The notes below the pieces were generated by a model that saw nothing but the letters and a program-made list of their open reading frames with translations, ran no database searches and had not been told where the DNA came from. A program made the translations under genes and the position numbers. Below, piece after piece: positions 23,365 to 34,480 of a DNA stretch of 64,000 bases. Location of the stretch: the NCBI RefSeq assembly GCF_036323735.1, contig NC_086028.1:21344501-21408500 (forward strand), given 5' to 3'. The stretch is from Rattus norvegicus. Taxonomy: Eukaryota; Chordata; Mammalia; Rodentia; Muridae. Positions within the stretch are counted from its first letter, which is position 1. Every line of letters begins with the position of its first letter.

Positions 23365-23715
23365 GCGCTAGTTAGCTTGTTCCCTCTCCCCCACCCCAAT
23401 CAACTTGACACAGCTAGGGTAATCTGAGAAGAAGGGACCTCAATTTAGAAAATGCCTCTATCAGATTGGCCAGTAAGCGAGTCTGTGGGGTGTTTTCTTG
23501 ATTAAGGATTGATATGGGAGGGCTTAGTGGCATTACCCATGGGCAGGTGGTCCTGGGTTATATAAGAGAGCAGGCGCAAACAAACCATGGGGAACAAACC
23601 AGCAAACAGTGTTCCTCAACGACCAACTGTAATCAAAACATGCAAGCCAAATAAACCCTTTCCTCTCCTGTTTTGACTTGGTCATAGTATTTACTGCATA
23701 ATAGAGAACAAACTC
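23365..23715. mobile_element. Rodent interspersed repeat with LTR-like end (family not named)
   Basis: Contains CAACTTGACACAGCTAGGGT, GAAAATGCCTCTATCAGATT, TGTTTTCTTGATTAAGGATT, GGTGGTCCTGGGTTATATAA and AATAAACCCTTTCCTCTCCT. This order is a very common rodent repeat; the AATAAA and TATATAA motifs give it an LTR-like look. It shares the GTCAAGTTGACA-type end with 17120-17430, in opposite orientation. Confidence 0.7.
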
Positions 23716-23826
23716 AAACCCATCAGAATCAACTTAGGCCAGCCTTAAATGAGAATTTGTATCCTGGCAGACATGTGCAATCTGAATTGTATTTTTTTTC
23801 TCACCTCCTCTAAACCTGGCTTAATT

Positions 23827-23838
23827 CCCCCCCCCCCC
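23827..23838. repeat. (C)n homopolymer
   Basis: Run of 12 C. Confidence 0.9.
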
Positions 23839-24096
23839 AGGAATGTCTGAATGAGGCTTCAAAATCTTCCCCCGTGTGGCTCTGTGGGAGCCTTGACTTC
23901 AAAGGCTCATTATGAATACTTTCTGGCAATACTATACATCAGTGCAGAGAGCTTGGAGGCCTGAGATTTTCAGAAGGCAACCTTAAAGGACAGGGAGAAG
24001 CTGTAAGGGAGAAGAGAAGACTGACTGTCATACCCGAGGGCTTACTGGGCATCAGCTGCATGGTCACTGACCACTGGCTCACAAGTGTGTACGCGC

Positions 24097-24134
24097 ACAT
24101 GCACACAGACACACACACACATACACGCACACAC
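24097..24134. repeat. (CA)n-rich simple repeat
   Basis: Imperfect CA run with GCAC and ACAT interruptions. Confidence 0.85.
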
Positions 24135-24299
24135 CCTAAATTGACCAGTGTCAGCAAAATTAATATGCACCCACAGGCAGTGTTGGCGAAGGTACTGTTT
24201 TCATAAATAATGCCTTCCTCGCCTTTTACAAGCCTACTTGAAGACCTGCAGAGCATACTGGCTACAACTCAAAGCCCATCTAACGAAAGTACCTCCACT

Positions 24300-24880
24300 G
24301 TCAGCAATGTTAATGTCACTTTAAAGAGTGTGAAATGTTGCTAAACGTGTCAGGAAACAATTAGATAACATAAGAGGCATGTTTTCTCGGTGCACAGAGG
24401 AATATATTATGCAGGCAGGAGATAAACTCAAAGTTTTCTGAGCTCCAGTGCATTTAACATTCTCTCTCCCCCACCCCCACCCCCTCTTTCTCTCTTTTTA
24501 ATCCAACAGAGAAATTGTTTGGCAAGAGTAAGCCCTGTTTCAAATACTTGGAGAAGGGAGAAAGGCCTGCTTTGCTTCTGACTGCTGTCGGTTGAGCCCT
24601 GTGCTATCAGGCTCGGAGAGATACAAACAGTCTTCCACTCAAATTAAATGTGTGCCCTCCTAATTAGCATTATAAATATAGGTTTCTCTGAGCCAGAGTT
24701 GATAAAATTACAGTGCTGGCCTGGAAGGGAACCGGCAGCTCTCCTATGTCGAAACAATGGCTATAGCGTGTGCATGGTTAGAACAATGCCCGCAGAGCCT
24801 GCCCCTAGCTTCAGAGGTCAGCCTGGGAAAAGAAGGTAAATGCCAAGTGGGCTGACATTATGACAGCCATCCGAGCCCAG
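24300..24880. promoter_or_regulatory. Repeat-poor block, candidate conserved non-coding element
   Basis: No transposon recognised; contains AAACAATTAGATAACATAAG and CTCCTAATTAGCATTATAAA. Composition resembles deeply conserved enhancers; conservation was not tested. Confidence 0.3.
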
Positions 24881-25844
24881 ATGCAATCTGGTCTTTGAAT
24901 GGCACGATGTAAGCTTGGCTCCTGTACTCCGGGGAGAAGGGATCTCACTGCACAGCTCCTTTGTAGAGTGTTTTTGTCACCCTTACCACCTGTAGGGTTC
25001 TGAATGAAACCTCAGTGCCACAGGCAAAGGGCTGGCTACAGCAGAGAACTCTCTGGCCACCACCTCAGCGTTGCTCTCCATGGTTCTGAAAGAACATTTG
25101 CCGACATACAACCGGAATAGCTTCTGCAATGCATTTGCCTGGCGTCTGGAGCAATTCTGATTGAGGTCAAGGAAGCAAGGAAGTTGAGAGAGAAATCAAA
25201 TAGAGACACGGGCACCGGCTGAGATAGGCATAACCTATGAATGATGGTCAGGAGGCAAAGCAGGGAACCGGATGGTTTTGACATTGTGTTCAAGTAATCC
25301 TAGTTGACAAGCTGGATGCAGTTCCCAAACGGTGGAAATGCTGGGAAACCTCAGTGAGTGAAGAGTTTGTGATTCAGGAGGCATGATGGATTGCCACTGT
25401 GGCCATGCACAAGGAGGCTTGTGTTTGTGACTAGCGAGCGAATGTCATCACGGTGATGGAACTGAGTAGTCGGCAACTATAGACACATGCAGGATACTAA
25501 CGTCTTTTTCCCCTTATGGAAACAAGGCCGTCTTTTACACATACAGAAGGAAGGCTATGGTGGGTGATACTTTACACATAGTTTACATGTAGTTCTGCTG
25601 TTAAGTCTTGAATTTGGGGCTACCAATGACCTTCTGCTCACTCCCTCAGCAACTCTTTTACTAGGAAAGCTTTCAAGCCAGTGTTCTTTTCCGGAGGTGA
25701 GGGGGGACAAAGTCAGAGACTGAGCTACTGAAAGTCAGAGCCGTCTAAGTACAAACTCCCTCAAATACTAGTTCTAGAAGGAAATTCAAGTGGTGTTAGC
25801 TGACCAGACACTCCACATTGTTGATGATAAAACTGTGGTTAAAA
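24881..25844. other. Intronic stretch, nothing recognised
   Basis: Unique-looking sequence without a clear gene or repeat. Confidence 0.45.
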
Positions 25845-25866
25845 ACAAACAAACAAACAAACAAAA
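25845..25866. repeat. (CAAA)n microsatellite
   Basis: Five tandem CAAA units. The following GTTCCAGACCACACAGCAGG (25881-25900) is a weak MIR-like trace. Confidence 0.9.
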
Positions 25867-25960
25867 GAAACAGGAATGGCTTGTTCCAGACCACACAGCA
25901 GGCAGCTGACCTAAGTTAATGATTTTGAACAATAGTATTCTTCTCTGGTATTTAAGTTTG

Positions 25961-27329
25961 GGGATAAGCAGAAAACCCAAAATACAAACTAAGACAAAGA
26001 AAATATGGCTCCCCATCAAATCACATAACTGAGCCAGAATTCTACAATATTCATGCATGGAACATTATACTTTTATTGGCTAAACTATGCCTTTTGAAAT
26101 ACTGGGTTTCCTTGGGATGTGCACACCTGTCTCATGAAAGATCAGGTCCACAATGAAGTAGTTCATGAAGGAGAAAACTGGCACAGGAGGGAGGCTCCCA
26201 TAGCTGGCATGAGCACATCAGGGCTGCCCGATCTGTTCTGTTCAAGGATGATATCTTGATAAGACACCGGGTTGCCCAGGGGAGAAAATTAGGATGGATG
26301 TAGGCACTAGAAATAAGGTTAAAGGCTACACAGCTCTTGATCTTGGAAAAGAGTTAGGGGAAGGTGTAGCAATCCTCAGATAATTGAGTCTTGACCCGAG
26401 GAGGAAGAAATGGACTTCCACAAGTCGGCTTAGCTGTCACGACTAGAAATGATGAAAGTTAAGGAAGACATATCAAGCTCTGTACAGACTGCATTTATGT
26501 AGGCCTCCTCACCAAGAGCTATTCCCAAAGCGAGGGGATCCCTATGCCTGTGTGCCATCACTCTAGCCAGAGTGTTAACCACTTTCTAAATCACTCGCTC
26601 TGCACACATTTATGAATAACTATTGCACCCCAGCCTCTAGTCTAGGAGGCTGTTGAATCTGCATCCTTATAATTTGCTATTTTTCCCTCTTCCAAGGTAC
26701 CCAACGGTCTCTGTGCAGAAAGTGATTAATAAGTATTAGCTGACAAAATGGGAAACCATGTAGAGAACTCTTTTGATGCTATACCATCAGAGCCACCACT
26801 CTTGTAAGGTAATAAGTAAATCACAGGATGTATCTCAGTCTTGGTCATCAAAGAGTCAGACCATGTTCTGGCCATCCATGAGAAAGGACTCTAGACCCTT
26901 CAGATTCAGCTCCTGCTCTAAATCTCCACCATTTTGTGAGCATTCTTGTCCCAGTCTCCTGGGGTCAACGAGACAGAGGATCATGTAGAAGATGACTCAA
27001 AAGTAAACCACGTGCTGGGGACTTTTCCCAACACAAGCCAGAGATGTTTTTTACTTCCTGTCTCCTGAATATCTGGGAAAAAAAATTTCACTCCCTGCTG
27101 AAAATTAAGACCCATATAGATTTATGCATCCTTAGAGGACTTTACTTTATTTAAAGGAAACATGTCACCATGTTGAAACTTAAACTCAAATTAATTATAA
27201 CAAGTATTAGTAATATTTGGCCAGCCTGAGTCTCATGATTCACTGTTCCTGCTTGATCAGTTTCCAGAGCTAAATGAGAGTCTATAACCATTCTCCATGT
27301 AATAACACTTTTTTTTTACTTTTATGACT
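25961..27329. other. Intronic stretch, nothing recognised
   Basis: About 1.4 kb with no supported gene or clear repeat. Confidence 0.45.
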
Positions 27330-27450
27330 GCTTTCATCTATGGATCTCAAAGCATGGTGCAAACAGTAATTAACATTCACCTGTGAGGTAAGGATTCATT
27401 CTTTGCCTCGTTTGGTGGGTGCAAAGGAGAAGAGGGAGAAGGTAGGTAAT
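27330..27450 (-). mobile_element. MIR-like fossil, weak
   Basis: GGATCTCAAAGCATGGTGCA, CAGTAATTAACATTCACCTG and TGAGGTAAGG follow a mammalian-wide MIR-like order; highly decayed. Confidence 0.4.
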
Positions 27451-27674
27451 GCCCAGGGAGAAACTGGAATGGTGGGCTCCCCATCCCCACCAGGTTTGCC
27501 TGTGATCTCAGTAAACTAGTCATGCTATTTGCAAAGAGAAATGTTGGCAGACGTGTACATAAAATAACTCCTACCTAGCTCAGAATGATGGTGTAGAAGA
27601 TAAAGAACAGAAGGGAATTTCCGCTCAAGTTCTTAGCCAATCTAAGAAGTTTCACAAATGCTTTCCCTTCTCTG

Positions 27675-27713
27675 CCTCCTCCTCCTCCCCTCCTCCTCCT
27701 CCTTTTCTTCCCT
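27675..27713. repeat. (CTC)n-rich polypyrimidine tract
   Basis: CCT/CTC triplets in two blocks, inside a longer T/C-rich stretch extending to about 27790. Confidence 0.85.
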
Positions 27714-28224
27714 TTCTGACTTTAAACTACTTTCTTTTTCTTCTCCTCTCTCTTTTTCCTCTACCCACTTCTTTCCTTCCCTGTCCTTATTCTATCTTCT
27801 CAATAATTAGTCTTTGACTGTCTAATATATGCCACCTTCAACTGTATGGATGAAGACTATGAAAAATTAAAAACAAGCAAACAAACAACAAACAGATCTT
27901 CACTTCCTTGGAGCTTTTGTCTTGAGGAAGGCAGAAATAAAAGCAAAACTAAATCAATAATACTAAAATAATGTGAAAATCAGAATGAGGCTCTGGCCTA
28001 GTTTCTCTCTGACTTGCAAGGAAGGTGTGTGTTATCTTCAGCAATAGGATCTTATCAACCAGCTCTGGTGGACGACGAGGAAGAGTAACAAGAGATATTG
28101 TTTTGTGTGGCTCTGTTTCGCTCCCTAGTCAGCAATTCATAAGGAAATATCCCACACCTGGCACTGGGGTTTGTTTAATAACCCATGGCTTTTAGGAACA
28201 GTCTCATCCAGTTAGGATGAGAGC

Positions 28225-28575
28225 TCTTTTGTGATTTTTTTTTAACATACATTTTAAATTGGTTTAGAAAGCAGTTGGATTCCATATGGCTTTTTCGTAC
28301 ATCCTTTGTTTTGGCTAACTCACTCCACCTCCTCCCTCCTCTCCACCCCTTCCTCCCATGCCTGCTTCAACTCTAGCATTACACCTCTCTGCTTTCCTCT
28401 AATCTATGTTCTACCATCGCCACTCCCTTAAGGCATCCCACACCCTAACGTGCCCTCTCTACTTTCCTCGCAATTACAATATTCTAGGTTAAAAATACCA
28501 ATCCAAGGACTTGAAGCTAGAAGCCACACGTGAGAACATGCGACATTTGTCTTTCTCTGCCTGTGTTCAATACAA
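28225..28575 (-). mobile_element. Rodent L1 3' UTR fragment, antisense
   Basis: The plus strand reads TTCCATATGGCTTTTTCGTA, CATCCTTTGTTTTGGCTAAC and GAAGCTAGAAGCCACACGTG, which is the reverse complement of a rodent L1 3' region. Confidence 0.7.
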
Positions 28576-29129
28576 TTTTTTTTCTGTCTTTCATAGTGAC
28601 AGAAGGTATTATGCAGGTTGTTGGAGAAGAAAGGGCATCAATGTCTTACCCAGCTGTGAGCCTTGTGAGTTATAATAGCAACTTGCCTAACGAGATGCCT
28701 GCACTGGTGCAATATTGGCATGGCAGTTATAGTGATAACCAACTGTTCTGTCATTGGATTTGAGACTGGCTCCACAGGAAAATAATCATCCCTAATACTG
28801 TAATTAGTAAAAACCCAGGAATGAGAAGGTCATAGGCCCTAGGTAGAGAACTTATTACTTTGAACAACCGATATAGTGTCTAATTGCCTTCTAGATATTT
28901 AAGTGCATACCCATAGACAAAAGCCATGTTCGGCCTTAATCAGAATAGCCCCTCTTTGCAAGGAACTCTAGTGAATGCTCACGGCCACACAAAGTGCTAA
29001 GAATAAATGCCAATTTAGCATTCAGCTTTTAACTACTGCTTTTACAGCTCAGGGAACATTGCAGAAGAGGTGCAGAAGGAACGTAAGGTCTGTGTCGTAT
29101 CCAGACAACACTGTTTCACTCTAGTTGTC

Positions 29130-29545
29130 TATTCCGCATGGATACAGTGGGGTAGGCCCGTACACGAAGTCATAGCAGCCATGACTGCATGCATAAAACC
29201 TGTTCAAGATCAAGCCAGAGGGAAAAATCCTAGCTTAGGTGGGGGGAGGGATCGTGATGTTTCACCAATGGCTGAGAAGGCTGAGGAGTTGTGGGTGAAT
29301 GATTGCTGGTGGGAAGGGGAGAATCGGTTTTCTTCAGGCATGTGTCCCCGAGAGCTACACATGCTCTAGTAGGGGCCCTGTACCTTCACACATAAGGCAT
29401 ACATACTAAAGAACCCAGTGAGTTTTTAAAAGGAGAGAACCCGATGGAGAAGTAAGGTAAGAATTGGAGGCAAGGGTATGGGGGTGAATTTGATCATCAA
29501 AGCACATAATATGCATTTATGAAATTCTCAAAGAATTAAAAGGAA
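29130..29545 (+). mobile_element. Rodent L1 (Lx-type) 3' UTR fragment
   Basis: Contains CCTGTTCAAGATCAAGCCAG, TTCTTCAGGCATGTGTCCCC, ATGCTCTAGTAGGGGCCCTG and ends AAATTCTCAAAGAATTAAAA. Non-coding 3' tail. Confidence 0.8.
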
Positions 29546-29554
29546 ATGAAACAC

Positions 29555-30065
29555 ATCAGTGATCCACACAAAGAGTGCACGAGTCAGACAATGGGGGACA
29601 GTCTATGGGATTCTATCTGCTGGGCTTGACAACCCTGGTGTCACAGCAGCCATGGTGACTAGTCCTGAGCCTACACAGGACCGTCTGCCATCATCCAGTC
29701 ATGGGTTACAGACAGTCTCATGTGATCATGCTCTCTCTACCCTCATGAACTGTGTTGTATACTGGCGTGTTTGAAGTGGGGTTGGCCATTGTCTTCAGTT
29801 GTGTGGTTTTTCTCTGAGCTCCTCAGTCCCCAAAGGATAGTTGGAAACCCACAGTCCCACAGAAGGCTCAAGTTAAATTCAATGTGTCACAATTCAAAAC
29901 AAAATCTCCTGAATGTGAGAAAGAGACTTGTAAGGAAAAGGGGACTGATGGGGGCAGGCAGGACATAGCACAGGATGGAGTGAAAGACTCACCAGAGCCC
30001 ATTATTTACATGTAATGTATGAAATTGACAAAGAAAAACATACTAAAAGTTATAAATATATATAT
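29555..30065 (+). mobile_element. Second rodent L1 3' UTR fragment
   Basis: Ends ATGTATGAAATTGACAAAGA with an A-rich tail, the same type of L1 3' end as the preceding fragment. The two lie head to tail. Confidence 0.7.
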
Positions 30066-30399
30066 ATGTATGATAAGGGCTATGTTTACATAATTATTAA
30101 GTTAAAAATAAAACAAAATGCTGTATATTGACAGATATATGAACAGCATGCTCATGCGTTTATGTGGTTTTAGGAGAGATAAGAAGTAGAGAAAATAGCA
30201 GAATGGGACAAGTCAGTGCTACTTAATTCCAGATCTTCAAAGAGGAACTCCTGGTTGAGCTGCATTCACCTTGTTGTGGGGGGCAGTTGGTTTGGAAGGC
30301 GTATTTTAGGTAGACCTATAGCACAGGTTCTGGGATGACTGAAAACTTGGGTTCCGAGAAGAGCAAGCAGACCGGCAAGGCTGGAACTGAGTGGGGAAT
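30066..30399. other. Intronic stretch, AT-rich then unique
   Basis: Nothing recognised apart from a TATATA run at 30056-30067 and AT-rich sequence to 30150. Confidence 0.45.
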
Positions 30400-30720
30400 G
30401 AGGAGAGGGAGGCTTCAGAAGCCAGTGTGAAGTTTGGGTTTCACACTGGGAGGTTGCTGGAGTGTTCCGAGGCAGGAGTGGTATGATTTGATGTACAGTT
30501 CAGAAAGGTCATCGTGGTTGCTTGGGTTGAAAGAGGTGCCAGAGAGAGGTGATTTCAGCAATCCAGGTCAGAGAGGATTGGGGTGTGGCCTGGGGTGATG
30601 GTGGTGGTGATGATGACAGAAGTGACAAGGGTCAGAATATAGATACATTTTGAAGGTAAAATCAATACATTTTGCTGATAGATTTGTGTGGGTGTGAGAA
30701 AGGGGCCAAAGAGGACTCAT
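30400..30720 (+). mobile_element. Ancient mammalian repeat (family not named)
   Basis: Contains AGGTCATCGTGGTTGCTTGG, TTTCAGCAATCCAGGTCAGA, ACATTTTGAAGGTAAAATCA and TTTTGCTGATAGATTTGTGT. I know this order as a mammal-wide interspersed repeat. Strongly diverged. Confidence 0.6.
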
Positions 30721-30837
30721 GAATACACAGGGCTGAAGAGGTTAATTTCTACTCAGTTTCTGTAACTGTTTCGAGCTTGCTTTAGACACAACTCCATGGG
30801 AAAGCACTCTGAACACTGGGAAATGATAGCAATTGCT

Positions 30838-31115
30838 GTCTGAATACTCTTTATTTTTATTTTTTTATTGGTACTTTTTAATTTACATTTCAAATGTTAT
30901 TCCCTTTCCCGGTTTCCAGGACATAAGTCCCCCTATCCCATTCCCCTCCCCTTCTTCTATAAGGGTGTTCCTCTCCCTATCCTCCCCCCAGACATTCCAC
31001 TACACTGGGGGTTCAACCTTGGCAGGACCAAGGACTTCTTCCATTGGTGTTCAACAAGGCCATCCTCTGTTACACATGCAGTTGGAGCCATGGGTCAGTC
31101 TGTGCCAGATATGCA
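30838..31115 (-). mobile_element. Rodent L1 3' end, antisense
   Basis: The plus strand reads TTTATTTTTATTTTTTTATT, ATTTACATTTCAAATGTTAT, GACATTCCACTACACTGGGG, CAGGACCAAGGACTTCTTCC and AAGGCCATCCTCTGTTACAC: reverse complement of the L1 ORF2 end and 3' UTR with poly-A tail at the left. Open frames here are L1 antisense, not genes. Confidence 0.88.
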
Positions 31116-31121
31116 CACCCT

Positions 31122-31126
<5 letters not shown>

Positions 31127-31166
<40 letters not shown>

Positions 31167-31200
31167 GCACGCACGCACGCACGCACGCACGCACACACAC
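31127..31200. repeat. Compound (TC)n(ACGC)n microsatellite
   Basis: About 19 TC units then about 8 ACGC units ending in CACACAC. The ACGC block adds a local CpG cluster. Confidence 0.96.
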
Positions 31201-32439
31201 CATGCTCTAGGAAGGAGGTACCAAGTAAAAAGACAGTTATAGAACAGACTCAACGAGGCTGACTTAAAGAAATGTAAGAAAATAGAAGCTGAGAGAGGTG
31301 ACCTATCACTTCTGTCTAGGCACGGCAGTGTTCATGCCCCACAGTTAGCTGCTCTCATCAAACACAAGCGAATAACTCCGAACACGAGCCATTTCCCCAG
31401 CAAACTCATATTCACATGTGGTACGGAGTAGTAAATTAATTTTGGTCCTCTTCTCTGATTTCTCCTTTAACTTGACCTGATTTCCTTGCAAGCCCCAGGC
31501 AGAGTTAATTTGTAGGGAGGGGGTGTGTGTGTAGATATTAAAGAACATGTATTTGTGAGTGTACATGAATAGATGGGAATCTTTGCTGAAATATTAATAC
31601 AGTACCTTTTTATTATTATTTATAGGAGAACTGTGTCTGCGGGGCATTTAAAAGAAAAAGAAATGGAGGATAGGTGATGGGAAATTATTTTTTAGCATTC
31701 ATACCCTTTGCCTGACATATAAATATTACAAATGGAGTGGTAAACAGCATTACTGGTACAATTATTGAATAAGTAGAAATGTACTTGCACAGAACTATGT
31801 TCCCAGTAGTTCTCATGATAGGGAAAGAGCTATTTATATATTAATATTATATTAATACCTCTTTTTTTGCTACTTGAATTTTGCCACAGTTATTTTATTA
31901 TAAAACCGAAGGAAGTATTTCTGTCTAAAAGTTGAAATTCTAAAGTTCAGAGAGGGAACGTTGCCACAAATAAACAGCCTCAATCTATACAGAGCAAGTG
32001 AAAAGAAAATAACCCGTAGAATGAAAAGCTACTTTTGTTCGTGTTGAGTGGCCTGCCATTCTAGAGAGATACGCCATATAAATGGCGTGGAAAGCGTTTA
32101 AACCTTTCCAGAAAAACACGGGGAGTCCTGTAGGGAAATGCAAACATTTGCCTCACAACTGACACACAGGAGACATCCCCAACAAAGTCACATAGCAGCC
32201 ATCTCCTTAAAAGTATGCTATGAGTGAAAAATCTCCTCTTCTCAAGGGGCATCTCCATTAAAATAGATGCTCCACCCCAGAAGCTCCCAAAGGGTTGTGG
32301 GACCTTATTTATTTAAATTGGTTGGCTGTTCCCGGAGAGTTCTACAATGGGGTGATGAGAAACTCATTAGGGCTATTTTCTTTTTAAATCCTGCACTGCA
32401 ATCTCACAATCCTTTCCTTCCTTTCTTTTTGTAGTATGT
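31201..32439. other. Intronic stretch, unique and AT-rich
   Basis: 31600-31930 is AT-rich with TTATTATTATTTATAG and ATATTAATATTATATTAATA. No gene or clear repeat. Confidence 0.45.
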
Positions 32440-32454
32440 ATGATGTACTTGCAC

Positions 32455-32493
<39 letters not shown>

Positions 32494-32654
32494 CGCGTGG
32501 CTCACCTATGGAAAGGCCAGAGATCACCTTGATTGACTGTCTTCTCTATGCTACTCTATCCAGACAGGATCTCTCTCAGCAAACTGGAAACTCTCCAATT
32601 GCCTAGGCTGTCCCACCAGAAAGCTGCAGGAATGCTGGTCTCCACCTCCCACAC

Positions 32655-32704
<50 letters not shown>

Positions 32705-32822
32705 AAGGTTACAGGTATTGCTTCTGCTGTCCCTGGCTTTCTCATGGGTGCTTGGAAATCTGAACTTAGGTCCTCAGGCTGGACCAACAAGCATTTACTC
32801 ACTGAGCCACTGCCCACCCCCA
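32440..32822 (-). mobile_element. B4-like composite SINE carrying two (TG)n expansions
   Basis: Reverse-complement SINE order: (TG)n at 32456-32493, GACAGGATCTCTCTCAGCAA, GGCTGTCCCACCAGAAAGCT, (TG)n at 32656-32702, then CTTAGGTCCTCAGGCTGGAC and CTCACTGAGCCACTGCCCAC. The left part is B1-like and the right part is the tRNA-like head. Confidence 0.7.
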
Positions 32823-33249
32823 CGATGACTTTCTTATAGTCTTAAAATTGTGGCCCCACCCCCAACCCCAGTTGAGACTCTTTTGCCACTAGATAAGGCT
32901 GAAGCTTCCCCCTTCTGGCATTCCCGCACTGATTTGTGGGTAGGGTCTGGTTTGCAATGGTGCAGTTTGACCTTCAATGGGCCACGCGTGCTCTTTCAGA
33001 TCTAATCCTGCCGTTCCTTACATTCTATGAAGAGTACCCACAACTTTACGTTCCGCACTAAAAGGAAATATAAAAGACCCCACCGTGCAGATTGGCTTAT
33101 ACAGTAGAGGCAAGAAAACGAAAGAAAGCAAAACAACAACAATAACAAAAGACCCATCAGTGACTATTAAGCCCAGCTCTAAAGAGATCAATGCCGGGGC
33201 TAACAATTGGGTGCTGTCAAACATTAAACCCACTAAATTCTCATCTTGT

Positions 33250-34010
33250 TAAATCATCTGATAGCCTCTTCTTCTTTAGTTAAATAGGGATAAATAATAA
33301 AAAACAATTTACAACTAAAAGATGCTAGCGTTTTGCAGCTGCTGAATGTCTTTTGGGGAGATTAGATTCCATAATGAGGAGATATAACCATCATTTTATA
33401 AAAGCTGCTGGCGTCTTGGGAAAAACACCACGGAATACGATTAGAAAAAAGCCCTTCCTCCATGAACCTATTATAGCCATGTGCCAATTGCTTGGCAAGT
33501 GCTTAATGATATCGTCATAGCTGGAGAACCATCATTCGTTACTGTAAATCTTGACATAATAGATTCAGTTTCATTGTACTTTTATTTGTTCCCCCTTTGA
33601 CTTGAGCAGCTTAAACACCCCACACCCTGCAAAAGTTGAAAACAAGCCAACGAGCTGTAATTTTTTAAAACAAATGCATGTATATATTTTCCAATAGCTT
33701 AATTAGAAGCCTTTCTCAATTAATTTAAATATCATTCCAAGCATCCCCTGCTGACGGCTCTCTATTAAGTTTATCAAAGTGGTGGTAATAGGGGGATGAG
33801 AATTATGGAGTGGGGAAAATTCCATGTGTAGCATAGATATGGGCAATAAACAGCTAATATTAGCATCCTCCTTAAGCCTTCAGAAATCATAAGGTCAATT
33901 AAAATGGCATTGGTTGCTGTAACGCCAACATTTCTGAAGGAGACAATGATCCTTTGGGTGCTTTCATGGGAGAGACATAAAAAGGAGGCGAGAACAGCTA
34001 AGTCTATTCT
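33250..34010. promoter_or_regulatory. Repeat-poor block, strong candidate conserved non-coding element
   Basis: About 760 bp without any transposon, very CpG-poor and rich in TAAT-class sites: GCTTAATTAGAAGCC, CTCAATTAATTTAAATATCA, CAGCTAATATTAGC and GGTCAATTAAAATGGC. Among the intron blocks this looks most like a deeply conserved enhancer, but conservation was not tested. Confidence 0.38.
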
Positions 34011-34264
34011 CATTTTTTCTCTTCAATTCCTTCCTAGACCTTGACCTATGGGGTCCTTGGCTGCCCTGAGCAGAGATACAGTCCAATCTTGACCACAGGA
34101 CTTCTTTTGTTGATGTTGTTTCCCATAAAGGCAGAAACATCTTCCGTCAAAACTGGAGCTTCTGACTATTTGTGGTTTTCATAGCTCAAAGCTTACTCAA
34201 CCAGCTTCAATACTAGAACACCAAAGGATCAAACTGGAAGATTTCAAAAGCTATATCTTGTGTC

Positions 34265-34480
34265 TAGTAAAGGGGCTCGAATTATAAGCCTGGTGACCTG
34301 AGTTCAATGCCTTGAATCAACATGGTAGGACGAGAGACCTGGCTCCCAAAAGCTGTCCTCCGAACTCCACACAAGTTCATGTATGTCCACATGTATGTCA
34401 TTTATATACATCATGTATGGCATATGTATGTTCACTGACACACATAATGCAAACAAATACATGTAAAATTTAAAACATAT
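34265..34480 (+). mobile_element. tRNA-derived rodent SINE (B3/B4 group)
   Basis: CTGGTGACCTGAGTTCAATG, CAACATGGTAGGACGAGAGA, GCTCCCAAAAGCTGTCCTCC and CACATGTATGTCATTTATAT, followed by an AT/TG-rich tail. Confidence 0.78.
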
